The notes: a model not told the origin generated them from the letters alone. 64,000 nucleotides of DNA from Streptomyces sp. 1-11 (GCF_007176755.1 NZ_BJTV01000015.1:124001-188000), one strand, 5' to 3'; shown: positions 41,620-50,023, numbered from the stretch's first letter. Numbers and translations are program-made.

Positions 41620-42263
41620 GCAGCAGGGAACGGATCCTGGGCAGGGTGCGGCGCGCGCTCGCGGACCTGCCGGCGGACGAGACGCCGTACGAGGAGGCGG
41701 TGGCGCGGGACTACCTGCGCGAGCACGGCGGCCTCACGGCCGGGCAGACCGTGGAGCTGCTGGCGGAGAACCTGGCGGACTACCGGGCGGTCGTGCACCG
41801 CACGGACGCGGCGGGCCTGCCGGACCTGATCGCCCGGCTGCTAGCCGAACGCGGCTCGGAGCGGGTGCTCGTGCCGCCGGGCCTGCCGGCCGGGTGGCTG
41901 GCGGCCACCGGTCCCGCCCGGGTGGCGGACAGGGCCGTGAGCACGGCGCGTGAACTGGACCGGGTGGACAGCGTGGTCACCGGGTGCGCGGTCGCGATCG
42001 CCGAGACCGGCACGATCGTCCTGGACGGCTCCCCGGACCAGGGCAGGCGCCGCATCACCCTGATCCCCGACCACCACGTGTGCGTGGTGCGCGTCCCGGA
42101 CCAGGTGGTCGCCTCCGTCCCGCAGGCCCTCGGCCGGCTGGACCCGGCCCGCCCGCTGACCTGGATCTCCGGGCCGTCGGCGACCAGTGACATCGAACTC
42201 GACCGGGTGGAGGGGGTGCACGGGCCGCGCACCCTGGAGGTGGTGCTGGTGGACGGGGAGTGA
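41616..42263 (+). CDS. lutC: L-lactate utilisation protein LutC
   Basis: A 215-residue LUD-domain protein. The conserved core AVAIAETGTIVLDGSPDQGR and the ending WISGPSATSDIELDRVEGVH match LutC/YkgG proteins. The GTG start overlaps the lutB stop (GTGA). It is the last gene of the rightward catabolic block, and a strong hairpin follows 47 bases later. Confidence 0.93.
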   Translation: MSSRERILGRVRRALADLPADETPYEEAVARDYLREHGGLTAGQTVELLAENLADYRAVVHRTDAAGLPDLIARLLAERGSERVLVPPGLPAGWLAATGPARVADRAVSTARELDRVDSVVTGCAVAIAETGTIVLDGSPDQGRRRITLIPDHHVCVVRVPDQVVASVPQALGRLDPARPLTWISGPSATSDIELDRVEGVHGPRTLEVVLVDGE

Positions 42264-42309
42264 CCGGTGTGCCGGACGCGACGCGCCCGGCTCCGCGCGC
42301 GTCTCGCGT

Positions 42310-42337
42310 GCGCGGACCCGGGCGCCGGGGTCCGCGC
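42310..42337 (+). terminator. Terminator after the rha-lut block
   Basis: GCGCGGACCC (42310-42319) pairs perfectly with GGGTCCGCGC (42328-42337) around an 8-base loop. It separates the catabolic block from the toxin-related genes. Confidence 0.7.
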
Positions 42338-42400
42338 CGCCGGGACACCCGACTGCGCATAGGGTGGGGCCGGTAAGTCCGCCACCGTGAGAGGTCTGTG

Positions 42401-43270
42401 ATGCCCGAGCTCCCCTCGGACCCCGCCGTCGCACAGTTCGGTCCCCAGGGGCTGCGCCGCATCAGCGTGCCCGCCTCGTACGGCACCGTGCCGGCCTCGG
42501 CCCGCGCCCACCTCGCGCAGGTCGGTGTGCCGCTGCACGTCGGCCCGTACTTCATCGCGGCGGACGAGACCGACGGGCCCACCCTCGGGATGTACACCGG
42601 CCACCGTGGCGTGGCCCTGCAGGGCGACTGGGCGGAGTGGGTGCGCATCGGCACCGACCGGCTGGCGAACCTGTGCGTGCGCACCGACGGCTCCGTGCAG
42701 GCGGTCTTCCTCGGCCGTGGTGAGGCCGCCCTGTTCGTCAGCTCGGACGTCGCCGCCTTCACGCACTGCGCCGCCGCTCTGGACCGCGCCCTGCCGGTGA
42801 TCGCCGCCTCCGACGGACTGCAGTCGGCCGCCGAGGCGTTCGCCGCGCTGGTCCGGGAGATCCGGCAGATCGACCCGGAGGCCGTCGCCGACCGGGAGAA
42901 CTGGTGGTCGCGGGTGCTCGACGACGTCCGGCACACCCTCAACTTCCCCTTTTCGTCGGCCTTCGAGTACGTCGGCGAGGACGGCGCCAAGCAGATCGTC
43001 ACCGCGCAGGCCGGTCCCGGCCGCCCGCACCCCGAGGAGCAGCTGTGGCAGCGGCTCTCCTCCAGCGGGGTGGAGCCCGAGCAGGTCCGCCGCGTCTACT
43101 GCGAGCTCGAACCGTGCATGATGCCGGGCCACTACTGCGCCGCCTGGCTCCAGGCCGTCCTCCCGCACGCCGAGTTCACGCACAGCTTCGACTACGGCGC
43201 CACCGCGGAGTCCCGCGAGGAAGGCCTCAAGGAACTCATCACCCACGCCGCGCGGCAGGCCCGGCAGTGA
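42401..43270 (+). CDS. SUKH-4 immunity-like protein fused to a deaminase-like domain
   Basis: A 289-residue two-part protein. Residues ~1-165 look like a SUKH-4 immunity domain (VPLHVGPYFIAADE, then a strand-rich segment ending in AAEAFAALVREIRQID). Residues ~175-289 carry the zinc-deaminase pattern HPEE (His210, catalytic-type Glu212) followed by ELEPCMMPGHYC (Cys239, Cys246). This parallels HSE...PCQKNPKC in the toxin encoded 3 kb downstream. Whether the second domain is active or is a decoy for the immunity function is unknown. ATG at 42401 with GAGAGG upstream. It is followed after 37 bases by the P-loop/propeller gene. Confidence 0.8.
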   Translation: MPELPSDPAVAQFGPQGLRRISVPASYGTVPASARAHLAQVGVPLHVGPYFIAADETDGPTLGMYTGHRGVALQGDWAEWVRIGTDRLANLCVRTDGSVQAVFLGRGEAALFVSSDVAAFTHCAAALDRALPVIAASDGLQSAAEAFAALVREIRQIDPEAVADRENWWSRVLDDVRHTLNFPFSSAFEYVGEDGAKQIVTAQAGPGRPHPEEQLWQRLSSSGVEPEQVRRVYCELEPCMMPGHYCAAWLQAVLPHAEFTHSFDYGATAESREEGLKELITHAARQARQ

Positions 43271-43307
43271 CTCGCGGCCCGGGCGCCGCGGGAACGGAGG
43301 CGGGTGC

Positions 43308-44996
43308 GTGACCGCCGATCCCGCCCCGCCCTGGTCCCGTCCCGCCTCCGGGCGGGAGCCCGCCGCGGCCGCCCTGCTCGCCTGGCTCGGCGACCCCCAC
43401 GCCCCTGGTCTCGCCGTGGTCACCGGCGCCGAGGGCAGCGGCAAGTCGCGGCTCCTCGCCTGGCTGATCGGCCACGGCACCCGGCCCGGCACCGTCGGCG
43501 AACGCCGGGTCCACGGCTTCGTGCCGCTGCCCGGCCAGACCGCGACCACAGCCGCCTGGATGCTCGGCGAACAGCTGTCGGTCGCCGCCCGCTCCCCGGG
43601 CGACCTGCTGACCGCGCTCGCCGCGGACCGGCGCCGCACCGTCATCGCGCTGCCCGAACTGCACGGCGCCGACCAGCCCGGCCCGCTCGTCGAACTCGCG
43701 CTGTCCCTGGCATCGTTGGAGCACGTGCGAGTGATCGTCGAGGTCCGCTCCGGTACGCCGTGGGCGCAGGCGCTCACCGCCGCGCCCTGCGCCCGCATGG
43801 ACCTGGACGAGCCCCGGTGGACCGACGAGGCCCGCCGCGAGTCCTGGGACGCGGCCCACCCCGCCGACCGGGCCGGGTCCGCGGAGCGGGAACCGGAACC
43901 CGAGGAACCGTTCGACCTGGACGATCCCGCCTCGGTGTGCGCCGCCGACCCCTGGAGCGTGACCACCGCCTACGAACGCTCCGCGGAGGACCACGGCGGA
44001 CTGCGCGCCGCCTGGCTGCGGGCCGGCGCCTCCCTGACCCGCGAGCAGCCGGCCGCGGAACGGGCCCTGGTCCTCCTGGCCGCCCTCGGTGACGCCGGTG
44101 ATCCGCGGCTGCCCGCGATCCTCGAATCCCTTGCCCGGGAAGCCTCCTGGACGCTCGTCTGGCACCGGGTGCGCGGCGACGTCACCCCGCCGTGGCCCGG
44201 ACCGGTCCGCTCCCTGACGGCCGGCACGGGCCCCCTGGCCGGGCAGCTCGTCGTCGCCGACCACCAGGGCACCGTGCGCGTCCTCGACGCGGCGAGCGCC
44301 CACTCCACCGGACGCCTGCCGCACGCCGCGCCCGGCGTCCTCGCCATCGCCGAGCACGGTGACGGCACCGTCAGCGCCCTCGACGAGCACGGTCTCCTGC
44401 ACACCCAGCGCGCCGCCGAGTCGACGCGGCCCAAGGGGCTCGCCGCCCTGCTCGACGACGGCCCCTCGGGGCAGAAGCGGCTCCTCGAAGCGGTGGCGGA
44501 GTACACGGGGCGTCAGCGGGAGGCGTTCACCGCGCTGGCCGGCGCCGGGGACCGCGTCGTCCTCGGTGACGCCGCGGGGACGGTGCACGTGGTGAGCGCC
44601 GGCGCCGAGCCGCGCACCCGCGCCCTGCACCGGGGCCGCGTCACCGCGGTCGCCGGAACCGCCCTGCCCGTCTCCGCTGGGGGCGACACGGTCCTCCTGC
44701 TGTACACGGGCGGCGCCGACGGCACCGTACGCGCGTGGGCCCCCCACGCCGGCCCCATGCCCGAGCCGGTGGCCGCCCGCGGCTGCGCCGTCGACGCGGT
44801 GGCGGTGACGACGGCCGGGGCCGGGCTCGTCCTCGCGATCGCGTGGGCCGACGGCCTGGTGGAACACCGGGTCCTCGACGACGACCGGCTGCGCGTCTTC
44901 CGCCCCGGCAGCCGGGCCAACGCCCTCGCCCTCACGGCGGAAGGCGACCTGATGGTGGGGACGGACGAGGCGCTCGTGCGGCTGCGGGCGCGGTGA
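43308..44996 (+). CDS. P-loop ATPase-like protein with C-terminal propeller repeats
   Basis: A 562-residue protein. Walker A GAEGSGKS is at residues 40-47, and a possible Walker B is RTVIALPEL. The C-terminal half (~290-562) has WD40/PQQ-like strands (LVVADHQGTVRVLDAAS, VVLGDAAGTVHVVSAG, LLYTGGADGTVRAWAPH), suggesting a beta-propeller. A NACHT/STAND-like reading is possible, but the sensor motifs are unclear. It lies 37 bases after the SUKH-4/deaminase gene (GTG start, GGAGG site), so the two are likely co-expressed. It could be a regulatory or scaffold partner of the immunity protein; that is inference. Confidence 0.7.
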   Translation: MTADPAPPWSRPASGREPAAAALLAWLGDPHAPGLAVVTGAEGSGKSRLLAWLIGHGTRPGTVGERRVHGFVPLPGQTATTAAWMLGEQLSVAARSPGDLLTALAADRRRTVIALPELHGADQPGPLVELALSLASLEHVRVIVEVRSGTPWAQALTAAPCARMDLDEPRWTDEARRESWDAAHPADRAGSAEREPEPEEPFDLDDPASVCAADPWSVTTAYERSAEDHGGLRAAWLRAGASLTREQPAAERALVLLAALGDAGDPRLPAILESLAREASWTLVWHRVRGDVTPPWPGPVRSLTAGTGPLAGQLVVADHQGTVRVLDAASAHSTGRLPHAAPGVLAIAEHGDGTVSALDEHGLLHTQRAAESTRPKGLAALLDDGPSGQKRLLEAVAEYTGRQREAFTALAGAGDRVVLGDAAGTVHVVSAGAEPRTRALHRGRVTAVAGTALPVSAGGDTVLLLYTGGADGTVRAWAPHAGPMPEPVAARGCAVDAVAVTTAGAGLVLAIAWADGLVEHRVLDDDRLRVFRPGSRANALALTAEGDLMVGTDEALVRLRAR

Positions 44997-45016
44997 CGGC
45001 CGCCGTGCGGTGAACG

Positions 45017-45042
45017 GCGGGCGCCCGGGGCGGCGCCCGCCA
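45017..45042 (+). terminator. Terminator after the P-loop/propeller gene
   Basis: GGCGGGCGCC (45017-45026) and GGCGCCCGCC (45033-45042) form a perfect 10-bp stem with a 6-base loop. This implies that the toxin gene downstream has its own promoter in the remaining ~220 bases. Confidence 0.65.
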
Positions 45043-45157
45043 CCCGGGCCAAGTGCCGTGCGGACAGCGGCGATCGCCCGGCCGTCGCGTTCCGGCGCGC
45101 CCGGTGTCCCCGTGCGGCCCGGCCAACTGCCCTGTCGTCACCGTCAGATGGAACTCC

Positions 45158-45175
45158 TGTCACATGACCGTGACA
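45158..45175. promoter_or_regulatory. Inverted repeat upstream of the deaminase toxin gene
   Basis: TGTCAC-ATGACC-GTGACA is a perfect 6-bp inverted repeat about 90 bases before the toxin start. The AT-richer stretch that follows (about 45184-45200, TCTACTCTTGTGTAC) is the likely promoter, so this may be an operator. The rest of the gap shows no coding signal. Confidence 0.45.
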
Positions 45176-45263
45176 CGGCACCGTCTACTCTTGTGTACCT
45201 GACAACCTGTCCCGTTGGCTGGAGGCAGGAGACCAGCAGTCGACGGGGACGGAGCACGCGGCC

Positions 45264-46949
45264 ATGGGTCTGGTACTGCCGAGCATCATCGATGAGGCGC
45301 TCGATCTCATCGGGATCAACTGGCCCAACGTCGACGAGGACGACTACTTCGAAATGGCGACGTCCATGCGGGACTTCGCCGACCAGTTCGAGGGCCACGG
45401 CGGTGAGGCGCACAAGGCGGTCAGCCGCATCCTCGCCTCCTCCGAGGGCTGGGCCGTGGAGGCCATGGACAAGCACTGGTCGCACGTGAAGACCCGTCAC
45501 CTGGAGAAGATCCCCGAGGTGGCCCGGCTGTTCGCGGACGCCTGCGACGGCGTCGGCCAGATCATCCGCGGCATGAAGGTCAAGGCGGGCGTCGAACTCG
45601 GCGTGCTCGCCGGCACCATCGTCGCCGAACTCGCCGCCGCGCCGGTGACGCTGGGCCTGTCCGCCGCGGCCGCCGCCGGTGAGATCGCGCTGATGCGCAC
45701 CATCGTCAAGCGGCTCGTCGACGAGGCCGTCGACCAGATCGTCGACGCGCTCATCGCGAAGGTCACCGAGCCCGTCACCGGCAAACTCCAGGAACTCGTC
45801 TCCGACATGGTCCTCGACCTCGCCGAGGGAGCCTTCCACCCCGGTGACAAGCCGGGCGGCATGCAGCTGGCCTCCGCGGGCGACAGCGACGGCTCGGCCG
45901 GCGGGGGCAAGAAGACGGTCATCGACCACGCCGAGTTCGAGGACGGCGCCGGCAAGGTCTCCCGCCAGGGCAGCGACATGGGCAGCCAGTCCGGGATCCA
46001 CCTCGGCAGGTCGAAGCACACCTTCGGCCGGACCAAGGGCAGGGACGCGTTCACCAAGGCCTTCGACGGCATCCTCGAGGAAGCCATCGACGGCATGGAG
46101 AAGGCCGCCAAGAAGGTGACCGACCACGTCACCGACACCATCCCGGAGCGGGTGAAGGCCGCCTCCCGGCACCAGAAGCGCAAGGACCGCGACGTCGGCG
46201 ACGAGGCCGACAAGGTCGAGGTCAAGAAGGTCAAGCGGGACGGCGACACGCCCATGTACCTGCTCAGCGACGACGGTTCGATACGCCGGCTGCACCACGA
46301 CGGCACCACCGGTCCCGTCCATCCCGGCGACTCCTCCGGAGTGAACGACGTACTCGGCGACAAGGCCTGGTACCCGTGGAACAACAAGAACGACAAGCAG
46401 CGCAAGGACAAGCCCGGCAACGGCGGGACGGTCGACTCCAAGAAGGTCGCGCCCGGCTCCACCGAACTGGCCCGCGCCACCCAGCTCGGCCGCTACGCCA
46501 ACCGCGCCGAACGCCCCGATGCCTACGTCCCCGGCGGCAACTACGCCTCCGCGCTGTACGACGACGGCAACGGCAAGCGGTTCATCCTGGTCGGCGCCAG
46601 CGGCAAGGCGCACTCCGAACGCTCCATCGGGCACCCGCTGATAAAGAAGGGCCACGAGGGCAACGTCAGTCACCTCTACACGGAACGCGAGCCCTGCCAG
46701 AAGAATCCCAAGTGCGACAAATACCTGGCGAGGGAGTTCCCCGACCACCTCGAGGTCACCCACAGCGCGAAGTACGACCAGTCCGAGAAGGGGCCGGACG
46801 GCACCGAGCTCAGCAAGTACAAGAAGGACCGGGAGCACCGGGCCTACGTCCAGTGGCTGGAGGACCAGTGGGACCAGCACGGCGCCGCCGGCGGACGCAC
46901 TGATACGGTGATGAACCTCTCGCCCTCGGACCGCAGGTTCCTCCCCTAG
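45264..46949 (+). CDS. WXG100-like polymorphic toxin with C-terminal deaminase domain
   Basis: A 561-residue modular toxin. Residues ~1-165 resemble the WXG100-like N-terminal domain of CpnT-type type VII secretion substrates (helical, INWPNVDEDDYFEMATSM). Residues ~170-420 are a charged linker rich in Lys and Asp. Residues ~430-561 form a nucleic acid/nucleotide deaminase of the XOO_2897-like type. Its zinc site is His450-Ser-Glu452 (KAHSERS) plus Cys478 and Cys484 (EPCQKNPKC). The substrate, base or nucleotide, cannot be predicted. A SUKH-type immunity gene follows after 59 bases. No ESX secretion gene is in the window. Confidence 0.87.
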   Translation: MGLVLPSIIDEALDLIGINWPNVDEDDYFEMATSMRDFADQFEGHGGEAHKAVSRILASSEGWAVEAMDKHWSHVKTRHLEKIPEVARLFADACDGVGQIIRGMKVKAGVELGVLAGTIVAELAAAPVTLGLSAAAAAGEIALMRTIVKRLVDEAVDQIVDALIAKVTEPVTGKLQELVSDMVLDLAEGAFHPGDKPGGMQLASAGDSDGSAGGGKKTVIDHAEFEDGAGKVSRQGSDMGSQSGIHLGRSKHTFGRTKGRDAFTKAFDGILEEAIDGMEKAAKKVTDHVTDTIPERVKAASRHQKRKDRDVGDEADKVEVKKVKRDGDTPMYLLSDDGSIRRLHHDGTTGPVHPGDSSGVNDVLGDKAWYPWNNKNDKQRKDKPGNGGTVDSKKVAPGSTELARATQLGRYANRAERPDAYVPGGNYASALYDDGNGKRFILVGASGKAHSERSIGHPLIKKGHEGNVSHLYTEREPCQKNPKCDKYLAREFPDHLEVTHSAKYDQSEKGPDGTELSKYKKDREHRAYVQWLEDQWDQHGAAGGRTDTVMNLSPSDRRFLP

Positions 46950-47008
46950 AAGGGCGGACGGCCAGAATCCCCCGGCGCCCGTCGCCGCCGAGTCCGAAGG
47001 TTCCGGAA

Positions 47009-47626
47009 GTGCTTTTCGACGTCACACGCAGCGAACTCGTCGACATCTTCGGCGAGGACCGGATCGCGACCGTGCCCGCCACCGCCTTCCCGCCCGCCGC
47101 CGCGGACACCGAGGGCGCCCGCCTCCTGCAGACCGTCGGCGCCCCCACCGGGACGCTCCTGCTGCGCCGGCCCGACGAGGAGGACGGACTGCTGCCCCTC
47201 GTCCAGGACGTCGTCCACACCGAGGACTTCGAGGACGCCGCGGAGGGCGCGGGTGACTGGCCCGTCATCGGCTGGCTGCTCAACGCGCACCTCGCCCTCG
47301 ACCCCGCGTCCGGCAAGGTGCACGCCTTCGACCCCGACGAGGAGACCGTGCGGGAGCTCCACACGGACGTCTCCTCCCTCGTCCAGGTGACCCTCCGGCT
47401 CCAGCGCCTGCTCGACGAGTTCACCTTCAGCGGCGATGAGGAGGACGAGGAGGCCGACTTCGAGCGCCTGGAGAGCGAGGTCGACCGCATCCGCGAGGAG
47501 ACGAGCGAGGTCGACCCGCTCCCCTTCGAGGACGACGAGACCGTCTGGTCGGTGGTGGGCGACGAGATCGCCATGGGCCAGCGCTTCAAGGGCGACAGCC
47601 CGGGAGCCCGCTCGCTCTACGGGTGA
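47009..47626 (+). CDS. SUKH-4-like immunity protein for the adjacent toxin
   Basis: A 205-residue acidic protein. The segment GWLLNAHLALDPASGKVHAF and the preceding strands match the core of SUKH-4 immunity proteins. The C-terminal third is extremely acidic (FSGDEEDEEADFERLESEVD), which could cover a basic active-site cleft. The GTG start is preceded by GAAGGTTCCGGAA. Its position directly after the toxin gene is the classic immunity arrangement. Compared with the other SUKH-4 gene in this locus it lacks any deaminase-like tail. Confidence 0.8.
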   Translation: MLFDVTRSELVDIFGEDRIATVPATAFPPAAADTEGARLLQTVGAPTGTLLLRRPDEEDGLLPLVQDVVHTEDFEDAAEGAGDWPVIGWLLNAHLALDPASGKVHAFDPDEETVRELHTDVSSLVQVTLRLQRLLDEFTFSGDEEDEEADFERLESEVDRIREETSEVDPLPFEDDETVWSVVGDEIAMGQRFKGDSPGARSLYG

Positions 47627-47660
47627 CGGCCGGCCCGTGTCCGCGGGCGGGCGGGGCGGC

Positions 47661-47705
47661 GGGACCAGCGTGACAGGAGCGCCGGGACCACGTGACAGGA
47701 GCGCT
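47661..47705. repeat. Tandem ~22-bp repeat upstream of the MoxR gene
   Basis: GGGACCAGCGTGACAGGAGC followed by GCC (47661-47683) is repeated with a one-base deletion at 47684-47705. It lies directly before a palindrome and the MoxR start. Confidence 0.6.
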
Positions 47706-47708
47706 GAA

Positions 47709-47718
47709 CAAGCGCTTG
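47709..47718. promoter_or_regulatory. CAAGCGCTTG palindrome upstream of MoxR
   Basis: This perfect 10-bp palindrome (extended context ACAAGCGCTTGG) is of the kind bound by TetR- or LacI-family repressors. It lies 44 bases before the MoxR start codon. Confidence 0.4.
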
Positions 47719-47761
47719 GATAGTCACCGGACGCCGTTTCCCGACCCCGCCGGAGGCCCCG

Positions 47762-48619
47762 TTGTTCACGTCCGTCGACGACGTCTCCGCCCGTCTCGCC
47801 GAGACCGGGTACCTCGCCTCGCCCGCCGTCGCCACGACCGCCTTCCTCGCCGCCCGGCTGGGCAAGCCGCTGCTGGTCGAGGGGCCCGCCGGGGTCGGCA
47901 AGACCGAACTGGCCAAGGCCGTCGCCCAGGCCGCCGGCGCCCGGCTGGTCCGGCTGCAGTGCTACGAGGGCGTCGACGAGTCCCGGGCCCTGTACGAGTG
48001 GAACCACGCCAAGCAGCTGCTGCGCATCAGCGCGGGCCGCGGCGAGACCTGGGACGAGGCCCGCACCGACATCTTCACCGAGGAGTTCCTGCTGCCCCGT
48101 CCGCTGCTCACCGCGATCCGCGGCGAGGAGCCGACCGTCCTGCTGATCGACGAGATCGACAAGGCCGACGTCGAGATGGAGGGCCTGCTGCTCGAGGTGC
48201 TCAGCGACTTCCAGGTGACCGTCCCCGAACTGGGCACGGTCACCGCGACCCGGCGTCCCTTCGTCGTGCTCACCTCCAACGCGGGCCGCGAGCTGTCCGA
48301 GGCGCTGCGCCGCCGCTGCCTGTTCCTGCACATCGGGTTCCCGGAGGAGGAGCTGGAGCGGCGGATCGTGACGCTGAAGGCGCCGGGCCTCGGCGCGGTG
48401 CTGACCGAGTCGGTGGTGCGGGTGACCGGGGCGCTGCGCGCGATGGACCTGCGCAAGGTGCCGTCCGTCGCGGAGACCGTCGACTGGGCGCGGACCCTGC
48501 TGGCCCTGGGCGCGGACACGCTGGACGAGACGGTCGTACGGGACACCCTGGGCGTGCTGCTCAAGCACCAGGACGATGTGCTGAAGGCGGCGGCCAAACT
48601 GGACCTGGAAGCGCTGTGA
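47762..48619 (+). CDS. MoxR-family AAA ATPase
   Basis: A 285-residue AAA+ ATPase of the MoxR branch. Walker A is GPAGVGKTE (Lys47) and Walker B is LLIDEIDKAD (Asp130-Glu131). The sensor region PFVVLTSNAGRELSEALRRR includes the arginine finger, and a C-terminal lid follows. MoxR proteins act as chaperones that load cofactors or remodel a partner together with a VWA protein, which here is encoded by the next gene. The start is TTG at 47762 behind CGGAGG. The downstream GTG overlaps its stop (GTGA). Confidence 0.93.
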   Translation: MFTSVDDVSARLAETGYLASPAVATTAFLAARLGKPLLVEGPAGVGKTELAKAVAQAAGARLVRLQCYEGVDESRALYEWNHAKQLLRISAGRGETWDEARTDIFTEEFLLPRPLLTAIRGEEPTVLLIDEIDKADVEMEGLLLEVLSDFQVTVPELGTVTATRRPFVVLTSNAGRELSEALRRRCLFLHIGFPEEELERRIVTLKAPGLGAVLTESVVRVTGALRAMDLRKVPSVAETVDWARTLLALGADTLDETVVRDTLGVLLKHQDDVLKAAAKLDLEAL

Positions 48620-49965
48620 CCGGTGTCGAGGACCGGATCACCGGGCTGGTCGGCGCGCTCCGCGCGCACGGCGTGCGGATCGGCACCGGGGAGACGGTCG
48701 ACGCGGCCCTCGCCGTGGAGGCCCTCGGCCTCGCCGACCGGGAGCTGCTGCGGGAGGGACTGGCCGCGACCCTGCTGCACGGCCCGGCCCAGCGGGCCGT
48801 GTTCGACCCGGTCTTCGACCTGTACTTCCCGCGCGGCGTGGGCGGTCCGGAGCGTTCCCCGGCGGACCGGGAGGAGCTGCGCGACCGCCTGGCGCGGGCG
48901 CTGGCGGCCGACGACCGGGCACTGCTGGCCCGGCTGGCCGCGGAGGCCGTCGAAGGCTTCGGCGGGTACGGGAGCTCACCGGGATCGGACGGCTGGTCGG
49001 CGCACCAGACGCTGGACCGGCTCCGGCCGCAGACCCTGCTGGCCCGGGTGCGGGCCGGCGTACGGGGCCGGGACGGCGGCACGGGGTTCGCGGACCGGCT
49101 GCTGGACGACGAGATCAGGCGCCGCATCGAGGTGTTCCGGCGGCTGGTCGCCGCGGAGGCCAGGCGCCGGGTCGCCGAGCGGCGCGGACGCGACGAGATC
49201 GCCCGGCGGGCCGTGGCCCCGACCGCCGACCGCGTGGACTTCCTGTACGCCCACCGCGAGCAGCTCGCCGAGCTGCGCCGGGTGGTGTGGCCGCTGGCGC
49301 GGAAGCTGGCGACGCGTCTTGCGGCGCGCCGCCGCCGGGCCGCGCGCGGCACGATCGATCTGCGCCGCACGCTGCGTTCCTCGCTGTCCACGGGCGGGGT
49401 GCCGATGCGGCCGGTGCTGCGCAGGCGCCGTCCGGCCCGGCCCGAGCTGGTGCTGCTGTGCGACGTGTCGGGCTCGGTGGCGGGGTTCTCGGACTTCACG
49501 ATGCTGCTGGTGCAGGCCCTGCACGACCAGTTCGCCAGGGTCCGCGTCTTCGCCTTCGTCAACCGGCTCGACGAGGTGACCGGGCTGCTCGCCCACGGCC
49601 GGGCCGACCCGGACGGGCTCGGCGCCCGGATCCGTGCGGAGGCCACGCTCACCGGCTGGCACGGCAGCAGCGACTACGGCGTCGCTCTGGGCGAGTTCAC
49701 CGAGCGGTACGGCGCGGCGGTCGGCCCGCGGACGACGGTGTTCGTGCTCGGGGACGCCCGTACGAACATGAGCGACCCGAACCTGGCCGCCGTCCGCGAA
49801 CTCGCCGGCCGCGCCCGGCGGGTGCACTGGCTGAACCCCGAGCCGCGCGCCCAGTGGGGCACCGGCGACTCGGCGGCGCCCGCCTACGCCGAACTCGTCG
49901 AGATGCACGAGTGCCGTACGGCCCGGCAGCTCGCCGGGCTGATCGCCCGGCTGCTGCCGGTGTGA
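48616..49965 (+). CDS. VWA domain (CoxE-like) protein
   Basis: A 449-residue protein. The N-terminal ~270 residues are helical and rich in Arg and Leu. The C-terminal von Willebrand A domain has the MIDAS motif CDVSGSV (Asp283, Ser285, Ser287), then LTGWHGSSDYGVAL and FVLGDARTN. This is the CoxE/YehP-like partner of MoxR ATPases, and the four-base gene overlap supports a stoichiometric pair. CoxE helps mature CO dehydrogenase in carboxydotrophs, but no molybdoenzyme genes are in this window, so the client is unknown. Confidence 0.92.
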   Translation: MTGVEDRITGLVGALRAHGVRIGTGETVDAALAVEALGLADRELLREGLAATLLHGPAQRAVFDPVFDLYFPRGVGGPERSPADREELRDRLARALAADDRALLARLAAEAVEGFGGYGSSPGSDGWSAHQTLDRLRPQTLLARVRAGVRGRDGGTGFADRLLDDEIRRRIEVFRRLVAAEARRRVAERRGRDEIARRAVAPTADRVDFLYAHREQLAELRRVVWPLARKLATRLAARRRRAARGTIDLRRTLRSSLSTGGVPMRPVLRRRRPARPELVLLCDVSGSVAGFSDFTMLLVQALHDQFARVRVFAFVNRLDEVTGLLAHGRADPDGLGARIRAEATLTGWHGSSDYGVALGEFTERYGAAVGPRTTVFVLGDARTNMSDPNLAAVRELAGRARRVHWLNPEPRAQWGTGDSAAPAYAELVEMHECRTARQLAGLIARLLPV

Positions 49966-50023
49966 CGCCGGACGCGCGCCGGGGACCGCGGGTGCGTGCC
50001 CCGCGGTCCCCGGCGTACCCGCC

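Noticed and set aside
43308..44996. Calling the P-loop/propeller protein a STAND or NACHT immune receptor
   Set aside because: Only the Walker A motif is convincing. The sensor, winged-helix and arginine motifs that define those classes could not be identified by eye.
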